Shown one piece after another: positions 37,301 to 49,300 of a DNA stretch of 64,000 nt (the first letter of the stretch is position 1; each line of letters begins with the position of its first letter). Both the position numbers and the translations under genes were made by a program. The DNA is taken from contig CM059585.1 in the NCBI GenBank assembly GCA_030407085.1, positions 94,954,501-95,018,500 of the forward strand, in the 5' to 3' direction. The notes below the pieces were generated by a model. The model ran no database searches. It had not been told where the DNA came from and saw only the letters and a list, made by a program, of their open reading frames with translations. This stretch comes from Trichopria drosophilae (taxonomy: Eukaryota > Arthropoda > Insecta > Hymenoptera > Diapriidae).

Positions 37301-40300
37301 TGGTCGTAATCAATTATACTTCGGTGATTGCATTTACATTTATATTTTAGATCATAATTTATGAGGCCCAACCTGTAAAACAAATAAGAATGACATGACT
37401 ATACATACAAAAATGTAAACATATTATTACGATCATGAATATAATTTATCGGATTATTCTGCAGATCATGATTCAGTTGTATGGAAGTTATTCTAAACGG
37501 CGAAAGAATCCGCAAAAATTAATTTATGTAAATTTCGTGGGCCTATCCCTAGTAGAAAATGCGACCAGTTTGTAGCCATTTTTGCTGGTCTGCATACTAT
37601 AAGTAATGGAGCCCAGAAAAACTAGCCAAAAAATGGGTTCATTTTCTACCAGGGGTATTATTATAGTATCATTCTATACAATAAATAAGAATCGATAATA
37701 ATGGCTCCATAAGAAGGTATGCTTCAGTTTAAAAATTTGTCAGTACAATGTAGGGATACTGTTCCCTTTTCCACTAGATGATGCAGTTTTACAAATGTTC
37801 TAGTAATTTTCACTTATCTTAGAGTATACTTTACAATATTTGAGGGAGGATTTTATTTTGTATCGGCAGTTGCAACGTACATAAAATCTGTTGTAAATTA
37901 CGCAATGGCATTCGATCATAACATTTAATTTCTTTGTTATATTATCTTACACAGAGAGAAAAATATTGTATCCGATAACATACTGATTTTACCGGATAAC
38001 ATATTGATAGTACTGGATACGATTAGATGTAATTCGGTACCATCAGTATGTTATCAGGTAACATCTATTTCCTTCCGTGTACGCATGACAATAGGAGGCA
38101 CATTTTCATTTTTATTGTTAAAACTCAATGTGTATTTTAAAATCTTACATATTTCTCAATCCATAAGCTGCTGGTGTAACTCCACTGTAATCAGCACGAT
38201 CACGAACGATCGCTAAGTCGAATTTGCAAGTGGAAGATGCATGGGATCTAACTGTAATACAGTATATGCTTCTTAATAAGATATAAGGCAAGATTATATT
38301 CGAAAAGATATATTCCCACATAAATGGTTAGACCAAATAGAAATCCTCTTACCGGAAGTGGAATAATCATCTTGCTTATATAACAAGAGGATTTCCACTT
38401 GCGGCAAGAAGATTCCTCTTTCGGTATAAGGACATTTAAGAGTGTTGAAATACGTGTATTTCGAGTCCTATTACAACCCAAATTGGTGTAAAAGTTTATA
38501 ATGAAAAATCTTATAGGTTTATAGTCTTGAGTCAGTTTACGAAAATTTTAACTAGCGTAATAAGGAAGCCATACATTGTATTCATTTAAGCATTTTATTT
38601 GAAACATGTAAAATATTACTACCATACTGTCGTAATATATATCTAAATTTATTTAGACAATTTTAATATCAAAGGACAAAAGTGACAAAGTTACAAGCCC
38701 CACTTTTTATCATAATTTTTAAATATTACGAAATGTAATTAGAAGTCACATACTGTTGAAAATTTGAGGTTTCAATTTTTTAAGTAGATTCAATTTCGAT
38801 TAATCTTAACTTAAAATGTCACAAGTGCATAAACTTCGATGATAACGGGTATACCCGTGCAAACATTTTCGATCCCTGAAGGATCCAAAACAGATCTACT
38901 CCATCTTCAGTTTATTTTTTGAGACAATCGCGCACCACCTGTGCATATAACTTCCGGTACCGACTTCTTAAAAAATCACAAAAGGTTATATTCTATGTCA
39001 CCTTCTACAAGATGTTCAAACACATTGAATCATTATTTACGTTTATGATTGACTTGGAAATTTCAGTTTTATTTTTTGGCTAAGCTTAGTCAGATGCATA
39101 CTATAATTAATATTAGATAACTAAAGAATATCAACGTTCTGAACTAAAATCAGGATGACTTGCACTCACTGACTATGATATCTGAAATGGTTGTAAATCA
39201 AACAATGGCTTCTCACAGTTTGTGTACTTTAAGACTTAAATTTTAATAACATTATAAAGTAAGATTCGCCTCTAAATATGGATAAAATTTAGAAAGTTAT
39301 TACTTACCAGCGTACGTGGCTAATGGTACCCTAAAAGTAAGGGAAAATATTATTCAAAGCATTTGAAGATAAGAATAATATAAATAGTATTTTTCGTCCC
39401 TAGGGCGCGAAATGTCACTTTGGCAATGCGGGGAATAGGGTAACATATAGGGGAAGTAGGAGCAAAGTGGGATTTTGGCGTTTCGCTGTATTAGAACATT
39501 TCCTATGTGTTTGTTGGCATTGCTTATTTACAAAAGAGTTATCGTAATACAAATTTTGAAACATATTTCAGTTTCCATTCAGTATTTACCAACCGTTCGA
39601 ACATGGCCTAGGAAGTCGAAGTTAATTTGTAAATTCATACATATTTTCAATCGATTAGTAAGTATCAATAAATTGAGCGTAATTAAAATCGGAATTGGAT
39701 GACTTAATAGTCTTCTCTTACACTCTATTTTCGTTTCTTATTTGTTTCATTTGGGGTTGAGGATGATTTTTTATGTCGTGTTTAAAAAAATTCTATTTTG
39801 GGGCAAAGTGGGATGTATTCCGTTTTGATTTAGGTTCACAGAGATAAGTAAGAACTCTCTTTCCCTCTCTCTCTCTTTCTCCCTCGCCCTCTCTCTCTCT
39901 TGAGTTGTGTCCACGGCCACTAATAAATAAATTTTTAATCAATCTCTCTCTCTCTCTCTCTCTCTGTCTCTCCCCCCCTCTCTCTATCGTTCTCTCTCTC
40001 TGTCAAACCTTTGCAGAAGTAATTTTAACAACCCGTCCCCACTTTGCCCCTGGATTTTCAGATTTCTCGAGAAATTTGGAGTATTAACGTTTCATAATAA
40101 GTTAGTTGAGGACCTAAATAAGGGTTTCTAAACCACACCTAACCATTCTTATGCCCCATATTTTTTGTATACAAGTTTTTCCAAAATCATCCCACTTTGC
40201 TCCTACTTCCCCTATATGTTACGATGTAAACAAAAATGTAATTATGCATTTTTGAGAGCCATTCATGAAGAATATTTATATCTGAAAAATACACAGGTTT

Positions 40301-43300
40301 TCCCTATCCCTGTATTCTCAGTCGTTCATGTTAAATTTACAAAGATGTAAAATTTCTAACCTCAAATATCTTTCGTCACATATGGAAGCTATTTTAAAAC
40401 TGAACACTCAGAAAAATATTCGGTTGTGTTTACTCGAAATCTAAGTGCTGTTAGTCATAATAACCCAAATATCCTTTCCGATGAACAAAAATTGAAATTC
40501 GAAATCACCGAAAATCAATTTTTTGTAAACAGATATCGTTTTTGTATATCGTTAACAATATTTTTGTATTGTTTCTATCCAATTTAGGCATTTACATTGT
40601 TCTGAAATTCTTTTAAACTGAAAAAGTAAGTTTCTTTTTCAATGTTCATGGTTTTTTGATTGGAAACAGTGAACAATACAAAAAAATGAAATCAATTATT
40701 AATTTCGTGACGCGACCTAATATCTGACGACAAAATATACGCGACAAAATATACGCGACAAAATATATGCGCGACAAAATATCTGCGCGACAAAATATCC
40801 GCGGACAAAATATCCGCGGACAAAATATCCGCGAACAAAATATCCGCGGTCAAAATATCCGTGCAACAACATATAAGCGGACAGAATATCCGCGATAAAA
40901 AATATATGGGTCTGGAACCTATAATGGGTTCTAGGCAGAAAGTAGGGTTAGTTAGGTTAGGGTAGTTTGTAGGGGAGGGGGGGTCTGTGGGCGCAGCCCC
41001 CCACCAACTCATTATACTCGATGGCATTATTAGTGTAAGACCGGTTTATACTGACATATAGAAGACATACAAAACACTTAGACATAATTATATACATATA
41101 TCGATTGACTGTTTTGCGGACCAAAATCGATACAGATTGGTCATTTTGCGGACTTTTGGCATTTTGCCTACAGTCCGTGAAATTCTAGACGTTTTTTGGT
41201 CATTTTGCGGACTTTTTTTTAATATAGATTGGTTTTTTTGCGGACCCAATGTAAAATCATAGGGAATATATTTTAAACTACTTTTTAGGCAGGTTCAGAG
41301 GGTGGGTGAGAGATTGTGGTTAGTTAGGTTAGGATAGTTTTTCGCGGAGGGGGCGGGGGAGGGGGGATCTGGGAGGGGGCCATATTCTTTAATGCAAAAC
41401 CTCATTTAAACTATAGTAGTAAAGTCCGCAAAATGACCAATACATGTTTAAATTTTGTATGACTAAAAAAGGTCCGCGAAATGGAGGGACGGCAAGTTTA
41501 TATATATCCATCTGAAAAAATGATAGTTCCGGGACTAATCATTTGTCTGCGGATTTTTTGTCGCGCGGATATTTTGTCGCGCGGATATTTTGCCCGCGGA
41601 TATTTTGTCTGCGGATATTTTGTCGCGCGGATATTTTGTCCGCGGATATTTTGTCGCGCGGATATTTTGTCCGCGGATATTTTGTCGCGTATATTTTGTC
41701 GCGTATATTTTGTCGTCGGGTATTAAGTCGTGCAACCATTTATTTGCTATGTAAATATCCAAATATCGACAAGAAATATACATGAAAATAAATGTAGATG
41801 ATTACCAATATCAATCGTGTTGAATGGGATACTTTACAGAGTTATAAATGCATATGCCTTTTTTGCTCATAAATTATTGTATTCGCTTAAATTGTACTTC
41901 ATTATTATAAAATGACCGCACTTCCCATACAACACATACCTCTTAAACAGGTCGTCTAGAGCTCAGTTAAAAAATATCTCTAAAAAATCCTCCTGAAGAA
42001 GTCCGAATTATGATAATCTATAAAACGAGCTCTTAAAGATATCTTACTTAGGACTTCTTAAAATCGGAATCTCGAAGAGATCTTAAAGTGATCTTTAAGA
42101 AGACTTATGCGTCGATTTTAAGAGCTCTACAGGACCTCTCAAATATGAAATATCAGAAAAGAAGTTTTATTTGAGAGCTTGGCCATATAAAATAAGTACC
42201 TACTATAAATGAAAAGCAAGTTTCTGAGAATAATTATAGATTCCAGTTTTATAACTTTATTATTCATTTTTATAATTCTTACCTGAGTTCCTTTTTACCT
42301 TTTGTATAGTTATATCTTTGAACAGCGATTACATTCAATAGAATGAAGATCATACAAAAATAATAAAAAATGGTGATAACACTTGCTAAACATTGTAAAG
42401 GCACTTGTTTTTTCTTTACAGGTATACTATCCATCGGTCGGCATTTAAAGTAAATATCGAGCAATTTCATTTTTGTATTAAATAGCCACCTAGTGTATGT
42501 AATGACCAAAACATCAATCTGAACTCTGGGGATCCATTTACCGAAAGAGATAATCCAAAACCAGATAGATTTAAGACATCAAACATAAGACCTCTTTGAT
42601 ATTACTATTTTAGGAAGTCATCAGTAAGACATCTTTAAAAGCTCGTTTTTCAGATTATCGTAAGGAATACCTTCTCTTCAGGAGGCCTTTTTGGAGATAT
42701 CTCGGGACTCAGCTCTAAAGGACCACTTTGAGAGGTATCTGCTACATGGGCAATTATAAATCTTGCATGGCAATGTCCAAAACTTTTTTCCTCAGGGTTA
42801 TTTATTTTTTATAGACTAATATTGATTTTTTTTTATTTATGTACCTTTGTATCATACCAAATAAAAGTACGAGAAAGCCGAGAAACATATATTTAATTAC
42901 TAATGGATTAATGTGATCAAGAAATTACAAAATATGTATGTGATATATACGTACATGCTCATGTGATAAATAAAAGTGCTGGTGTTATCGTTACGATGAT
43001 TTAATATTTCATCATAAATAACCAAATTTTCCATCGCTTCAATTGATTTTGCCGTATTTACTTTCTTAAGCAAGTTCCTGGATATATACGGCGTCGCGAG
43101 TTTACTCTTGTTGATAGAAAACAAAAATTTATTATATATGAGGTTTTTTTACATAATACCACGTTTCTTCAATGCAAATAAATAATGAATCTATTCAAAA
43201 AGGTAAAAGTTTAATAAGATTTTAAGCCGAAATACTTTAGGAGCGAATCAATTCTCACGTAGGTTGAAATGTTGCATGATTTGACAATTTTGATTCGCAC

Positions 43301-46300
43301 ATTTTCGTATATTTAAACAAATGTTTCGTATACATTTCCATTAAAAATATGCATATAAAATACAAATAAAATTGCCGGACTCGTGCATTATTTTTTATTT
43401 TCACGATGCAAGGTACGCGTATTTGAATTGCTAACGAATTGGTAGCATTTGAAAAGCAAAACTGAATACAATACGTGTTTTACAAATGAGGAATAATTCT
43501 GAAGAGTCAAAGTGTCATCACTTCACTATTTTGAAATTCTGATTCCCCTGTCCTTGTAATACTTTGTGGCTAGCACGTACCTAATATCTTATCGCGCAAT
43601 TTTAATTATAGTATTCTTGAGCATAAGACAAATAAGTTCAGAAGTAGCAGTACTGTGTGCTTTCAGTTGAATGACAATTTACTACGTTTTTTCACCGCAA
43701 GCGCAAATGATTATTATTTTAATGGATTATCACCTACCACTGGAAAATTTAGCTAAATACATAGATACACTAAGTTATTTAATATCCTTAGTAACAAAAG
43801 GCGTCATAAAGACGGTATAATACCAACAATCCTGGCATTATGTTGGCTTTCTGCCAACTTTTGTTGCTAGGGATAGCATTGACTTATGACCCCATAAGTC
43901 ACTTTTGAATTTATTGAGTGAAAAAATGTTATAATTTCCAGGAAATATGTTTACACTTAATACATGTATATTACCAGTTGCATTATCAACGAGTTTGCAA
44001 CCCCAATTCGTAACTTAACTTTTTGGGCTTTAATTTGTTATTACACATGATGTATTAACTTGGTCTGCTCTAAACAAACACAAAACATGCGCTAGAAAAA
44101 TCGAAAAAGGTACGTTGCTTAAAATGTTGTAGGACATTTGATTTTGTATTCAAATTGTTGAAGAAATCTATGCTAAAAATTACAGTTTGTGAGAATTGCT
44201 CGTGCAATGGCTAGATCAGAAATTCTTGAAATGTAAAATCCATCCGGAATGAATGTAAATTTTATCAGTGAGTTAAAACGAAAAATTAGCGAAGATGAAC
44301 TAAAACATTTTTTAATAAAATGTGAACAATTTTCATTTATAATGATCTGTATTTTTTCCATTTTAAAATGTAGTAGAGCATATTCTTTTTAAACATTAAT
44401 AGGAAAACTTAATTAAAAACATTGAGCCACGGCCCTAACAGAAATATATAATAATTCGAAGAATATTTTTGACCTAAAATCAGATAATAATAACCAATTG
44501 TCAGTGATTTTCGGCATAGTACTTTCAGACAGTGCTTTTGTTAGTTCAAAAATATTTTTCATCTGATTAAATGAGTTTAGTGTCTGGCCAATAATTATGA
44601 AATAATCGATAATAACAAATTTGAAATACAAATTAATTCGACTTCTCTCACTGATAAAAAACTAAAAATTGTTTCCTCGAGAATGACTGAAATATTTTAG
44701 CTTCAAATGAAACATCTAAAAAGATATTAATTAATTTAATTTTCTAGTTAGATCACCAGATAAATTATATGCTAAAAACCTAAACGGCCATTACAGCAGA
44801 AATATTTGTATATTTTACTTAGTAGCATTTTAATACCAACAGTAGCAATAATAATTCTGGCAATATTCAGTCGGATTTTCGGAGAATTGAATGGTCTGAA
44901 TGATAAGTCCACCAAGTTCCAAAAATTAATTACGTATTTCACTATTTCCTCAATGTCTCCGTCGAATTTTCTGCAGACAAAAGAATTAGATTAAAAATTG
45001 TATCTTGGGAAGTAAAATACTTAGACAAGTTACTTACTTAAAGTATTTATGATCCACAATAACAGACAACCTCGGATAAATCACATTAGGAACCCCATTA
45101 AATTGTTGATCATTATCTTCCGCTATTGAATTAATCAGAATTGTTTGTTATAATTGAAAATAATATTCATCTGCAATATTACGTTTTATGACTCTCGAGC
45201 CATAATTTTCGAAATAGATACGTGCAAAAAAATGTTTTGCGGTAAGGGGGGATGGAAATTTGAAGCGGCAACATGGGTCAAATTTATAAGCTATTTTTAA
45301 GATAAATTAAAATCAGTAGTAATATTTGGCGCTAATGCCCTTTTCCACCAGGCAATTTTCAAATGTTTTAGATGCTATAACATGTAACAAAACAGTTAAA
45401 AATCGCCAAAATTAATGAAATTCTGTGTATTAAGAGAAGCTTGAACCATCCAAAAATTTATTCTGACTATTTTCACTGACGATCGGAAAGTTCTAACTTT
45501 TATAGGAATTTAAATTTTATAAACTGTCAAAATTATAATAAAGAATCAAGTAACGGCCAACATTGTTCTTGAAATAAATAAAAACACCCAGAAGGAATTT
45601 TTTATTGTTCTGCCCAACGTTTCGAACTTGGGGGTCCTTCTCAAGGACTTGTGTGTTAAAGTTGCACTATTCTCATTTTTTGATGCTAGATCGACGAGTG
45701 TATATTATAGTGTTATTGCATACGTTTAATTCCGAGATATGAGCAAATATTAAAAGGTCTAATTGCATATGTCAGTTGCAATCATGATCCAAATCAAAAT
45801 CTAACATTTTATCTCGGCAGATGAACTGAGATATGGTCTGTTCTGACTGAGATCTGCCGGATCTCATTTGATCCGACTTTTCATTTAATGTTGGCTCATC
45901 AGCTATTCTTGCTAAACAATTGTGATCATCATTGATATCAGACATCGTATTTTCATAAAATTCAACGTTTCGAATGAAATCTGCATAGGTGGAATCAATT
46001 TGTTTTGAAGAACTTGCTTATTTTATGTCTTTTAATGGTTTTATAGGTTGAACTATGCCCGATCATTCATTGAGACCAATAACATATTTAATCAATTTTC
46101 TGCATTTATTCCTGATTTTGGTAAAGGCATTCTAGGTTCATCTTTTGCACTGTATATTAACTAACATGTAGGATGACTTTACACGCCAGGTTCTTTCTTT
46201 TTGTTTTCTTTTTCCATACGATTTTCAATTACGGCAGATAATAAGACTGCTTAGTACAACTTAATAAAACATTCATTTTTAACAAAATATACCTCGTAAA

Positions 46301-49300
46301 CGAGACACCCCATCACTAATCATGCTGAAAATAGCGATTTGTATGAAATTACCTTTCAACTTTGCATGTAAACCAAATATAAATATACATTTATGTAACG
46401 CACACAAGGTAGAATGTAATAAATCGAAATCACTCTTCGTGATAACTATACTTTCTACAAAACATAATATTTACAAGAAATCGGTATTCAGTTCAGTCGC
46501 CGCTGGAGTTGATCGTAGCTCTTAGAACTTAACGTGTGCTCGTTTGGCATATTAGAAATAAAATAATAATAGCATTGTTTTGAATTGATTGTAATTTGAA
46601 TGAAGAGAAATAATTATCCCAATCAGCATATGTACGTCCATTGGACGTCCAATGTACATACGCTATGTCCAGAACGAACTTCCACTGGACGTCCATATTA
46701 CACATTTGGGACGTCCATTGTACGTCCATGGTACGTCCAGAGGAGAGAGAGGTGTACATCCAATGGACGTCCAGACGTGTACGTACTCTGGGTGGAATTT
46801 GGACGTACTATGGACGAAGTGTGGCCATTAAATTAGCGAAATAAGTGGTATATGGACGTCCAAAAGGCCTACGGCTATGTACGGAATGTGGACTAAACAT
46901 GGACGTACCGTGGATAAAATATGGTCCAGTGGATGTCCATATGAGGTCCACTGAACTTTCATTATTATTCCACGGAATACGGAAAGTCCAAAATGTACGT
47001 ACACTGGACCAAGAGTGGACGTTCGATGGACCATAATGGACGAAATACGTAACATATCAAGTCCATTCGACGTCCAATATACGTTCAGTATTCTATGGTC
47101 TAATAACGTCCAAATGATTTTACGTTCAATATTGTAACATTCCGCACGAAATATGGCCGTTCCGTGGTTCGAAATGGACTTTCAGCGAACAAAATATACG
47201 TAATATAATATATCCAACGTATGTCCACTTCTGCGCTACGGGCCTCCAACGATACACACCAACAAATGCGACCGAAATTATCGAATTTCATTAATTTACG
47301 TAAAAACGTAAAAACGTAAGGAGTACCGCGTGTAAAGGAGCCCTAAAAGACAAAGGAGTTATTCACACCAGCGCGTCGCGTCGACATGGCGGCCATCTTG
47401 TGCGCGCAGCGCCGCATCTTCTTGGAAAAATGGAGGTACCGCGGATGTCCACTTATGTACGTACACTGGACTTCCACGTATGCATATACACTGGACGTCC
47501 AAGTATGTACGTCCACTAGACGTCCAGTGCTGACTGGGATAGTAGGACTACAGAGGTTCTACGCTACACGTGACTAATAGGAGTGAGGGTAGGAGCCTAT
47601 AGCTCAACATGTAGAAAAAATAATTTATGATTAAATATGCAATAATAAAACAGTAATTTATATTTTGTAATTAATATTAATTCGAGTAGTCGATAAAACA
47701 GATTTAGCCGAGATTCGAACCATTCGATAGATGGATTCGGGAATAAGTACGGTACTGGATAAGGGGCGGGGCGTCCTACCCACACTCCTGTTGGTCACGT
47801 GCAGCGCAGAAACCCTGCAGTCCCTCTACTAAAATATGTGCTTATGCTCCGGAATGTTATAGTTGTGGTAATAAGTACGCCGAGTAGAAATATATTCAGG
47901 TCCTGACCAGGGCCTGATCGCAGCGTATGGGTTAATTGCCTTCAAAAATGTCTGCTGGATGCTTTGTGCCGAAAGTTTCTGTCCAATAGGTCGCTTGTTA
48001 TCGATTTTGACCGAATTAACGGATAAAAATCCGTTTAAAATTTACGGCTTATATCAAATAACTCTTACCTTGCCCTGGCCTCTGTTCATGGCTCGTTCTC
48101 GCTTATGTTAGATTGTTACCTTTATTACCTTTGCCCTAATTACAAGTACAATTCATAAACAATCATTGAATACTGCTAAACCAGGTAATTTTAATTATGT
48201 AACAGAAAATCAAAATATTCACATAGTTAATATCATTCGAAAAGGAGATTTAAAACCTGTGCCGTGATTTACTTCCATCTCGAAAATAGCTTTCAAACGA
48301 GTTCCTTACTGAATCTATTTTGACATTTAAGATGATTATCCCATCGAGCCGACGTACCCCTGGGGGATTACGGGAACGGTACCACTATGACAGGGTAGCA
48401 CGATTTTAAAATATCAAGTAATAATAAAACCAATTTTTTATTTCAGATCGGTATTTGGAGAAGTACTTTGATAATATCCCTGTTCAGAAAAAATAATAAA
48501 AATTCAAGGTCATAGTTCAACGTCTACATTTGCTATATCATTCGTTTCACTTGAAATCACCCTCTTTGCGGACTTATATAGTAATGTATTATTCTAGATT
48601 TAAAATTCGTATAGGGGATAATGGATTAATGAAAACATTCTTGTCAACAGATTAGTGAGTATAAACATAAACGGGTCACAAAATTTATAGTTTTTAAATG
48701 ATTTCTAGAACATGCTAACTATTGTACAGTAAATGGCAAATTAAGCGGTAAAAATAACGAACTGAATGGGCTACTGAACATTCACAAAGAGGCTAACAGT
48801 AAGTTTGGTAAAGATCAGATTTAATGAAATGATATAAGTAGGTTCTAATTATTCAAGAATTAAACAATTAAAATCGTATATAAAGTCTTGTTGCTGTGGG
48901 GTAATGTAACATACTCACCTACAATATCATCGGAATATGGATTTATGAAACTTTGCAGGTACTACGACAAAAAATAACATTTATTTTTTCATATACTGTG
49001 CGAAATCTGCACGGAAAAATGTACAAAAAACTATGCGGCAAATTAGTGCCAACTGGCCCGTGCCAAATTATACCACTCGCTTTCTGCTCGTACTTTGGAT
49101 CGGACACTCATTCAGTTATCACTAATTTACCGTACTTGTATTACAATGTACTATTCTAATATAGATATAATACTGAATAATTAATTAAATTATTATTAAA
49201 TTAGACCTATTGTAAATAGTGAACGACGTTGAACAACATACTTTTCTATTTTTCAGACGTTCATATTTAACTGTTTTTGATTCAGGTACAGCTTTGTATA

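Noticed and set aside
39841..40010. CT-rich tracts considered as a promoter GAGA-type region.
   Set aside because: They lie inside a TIR element in an intron and are ordinary microsatellites.
40713..41730. CRISPR-like array from the regular short repeats.
   Set aside because: The repeats are directly adjacent without spacers, occur in inverted blocks, and the genome is eukaryotic.
40692..41785. Open frames with repeated DILSADILSADI / FCRADILS-type peptides.
   Set aside because: These are translations of the short tandem units in the second foldback-like element.
42279..42509. Minus-strand frame ending at a GTAAGA donor with a hydrophobic segment, considered as a protease exon or membrane protein.
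   Set aside because: It lies inside a TIR-bounded element (41924-42750), has no clear acceptor, and does not fit between the exons at 43.1 and 39.3 kb.
44413..44631. Minus-strand open frame between two protease exons.
   Set aside because: It has no donor in the right phase, its sequence does not match the catalytic domain, and the flanking exons join well without it.
45769..46008. Minus-strand open frame (IDSTYADFIRNVEFYENTMS then CLARIADEPTLNEKSDQM) between protease exons, considered as the missing prodomain exon.
   Set aside because: The acceptor CTATGCAG would fit the phase of the 48.9-kb exon, but every nearby GT gives the wrong exit phase and no clear similarity to the prodomain is visible.
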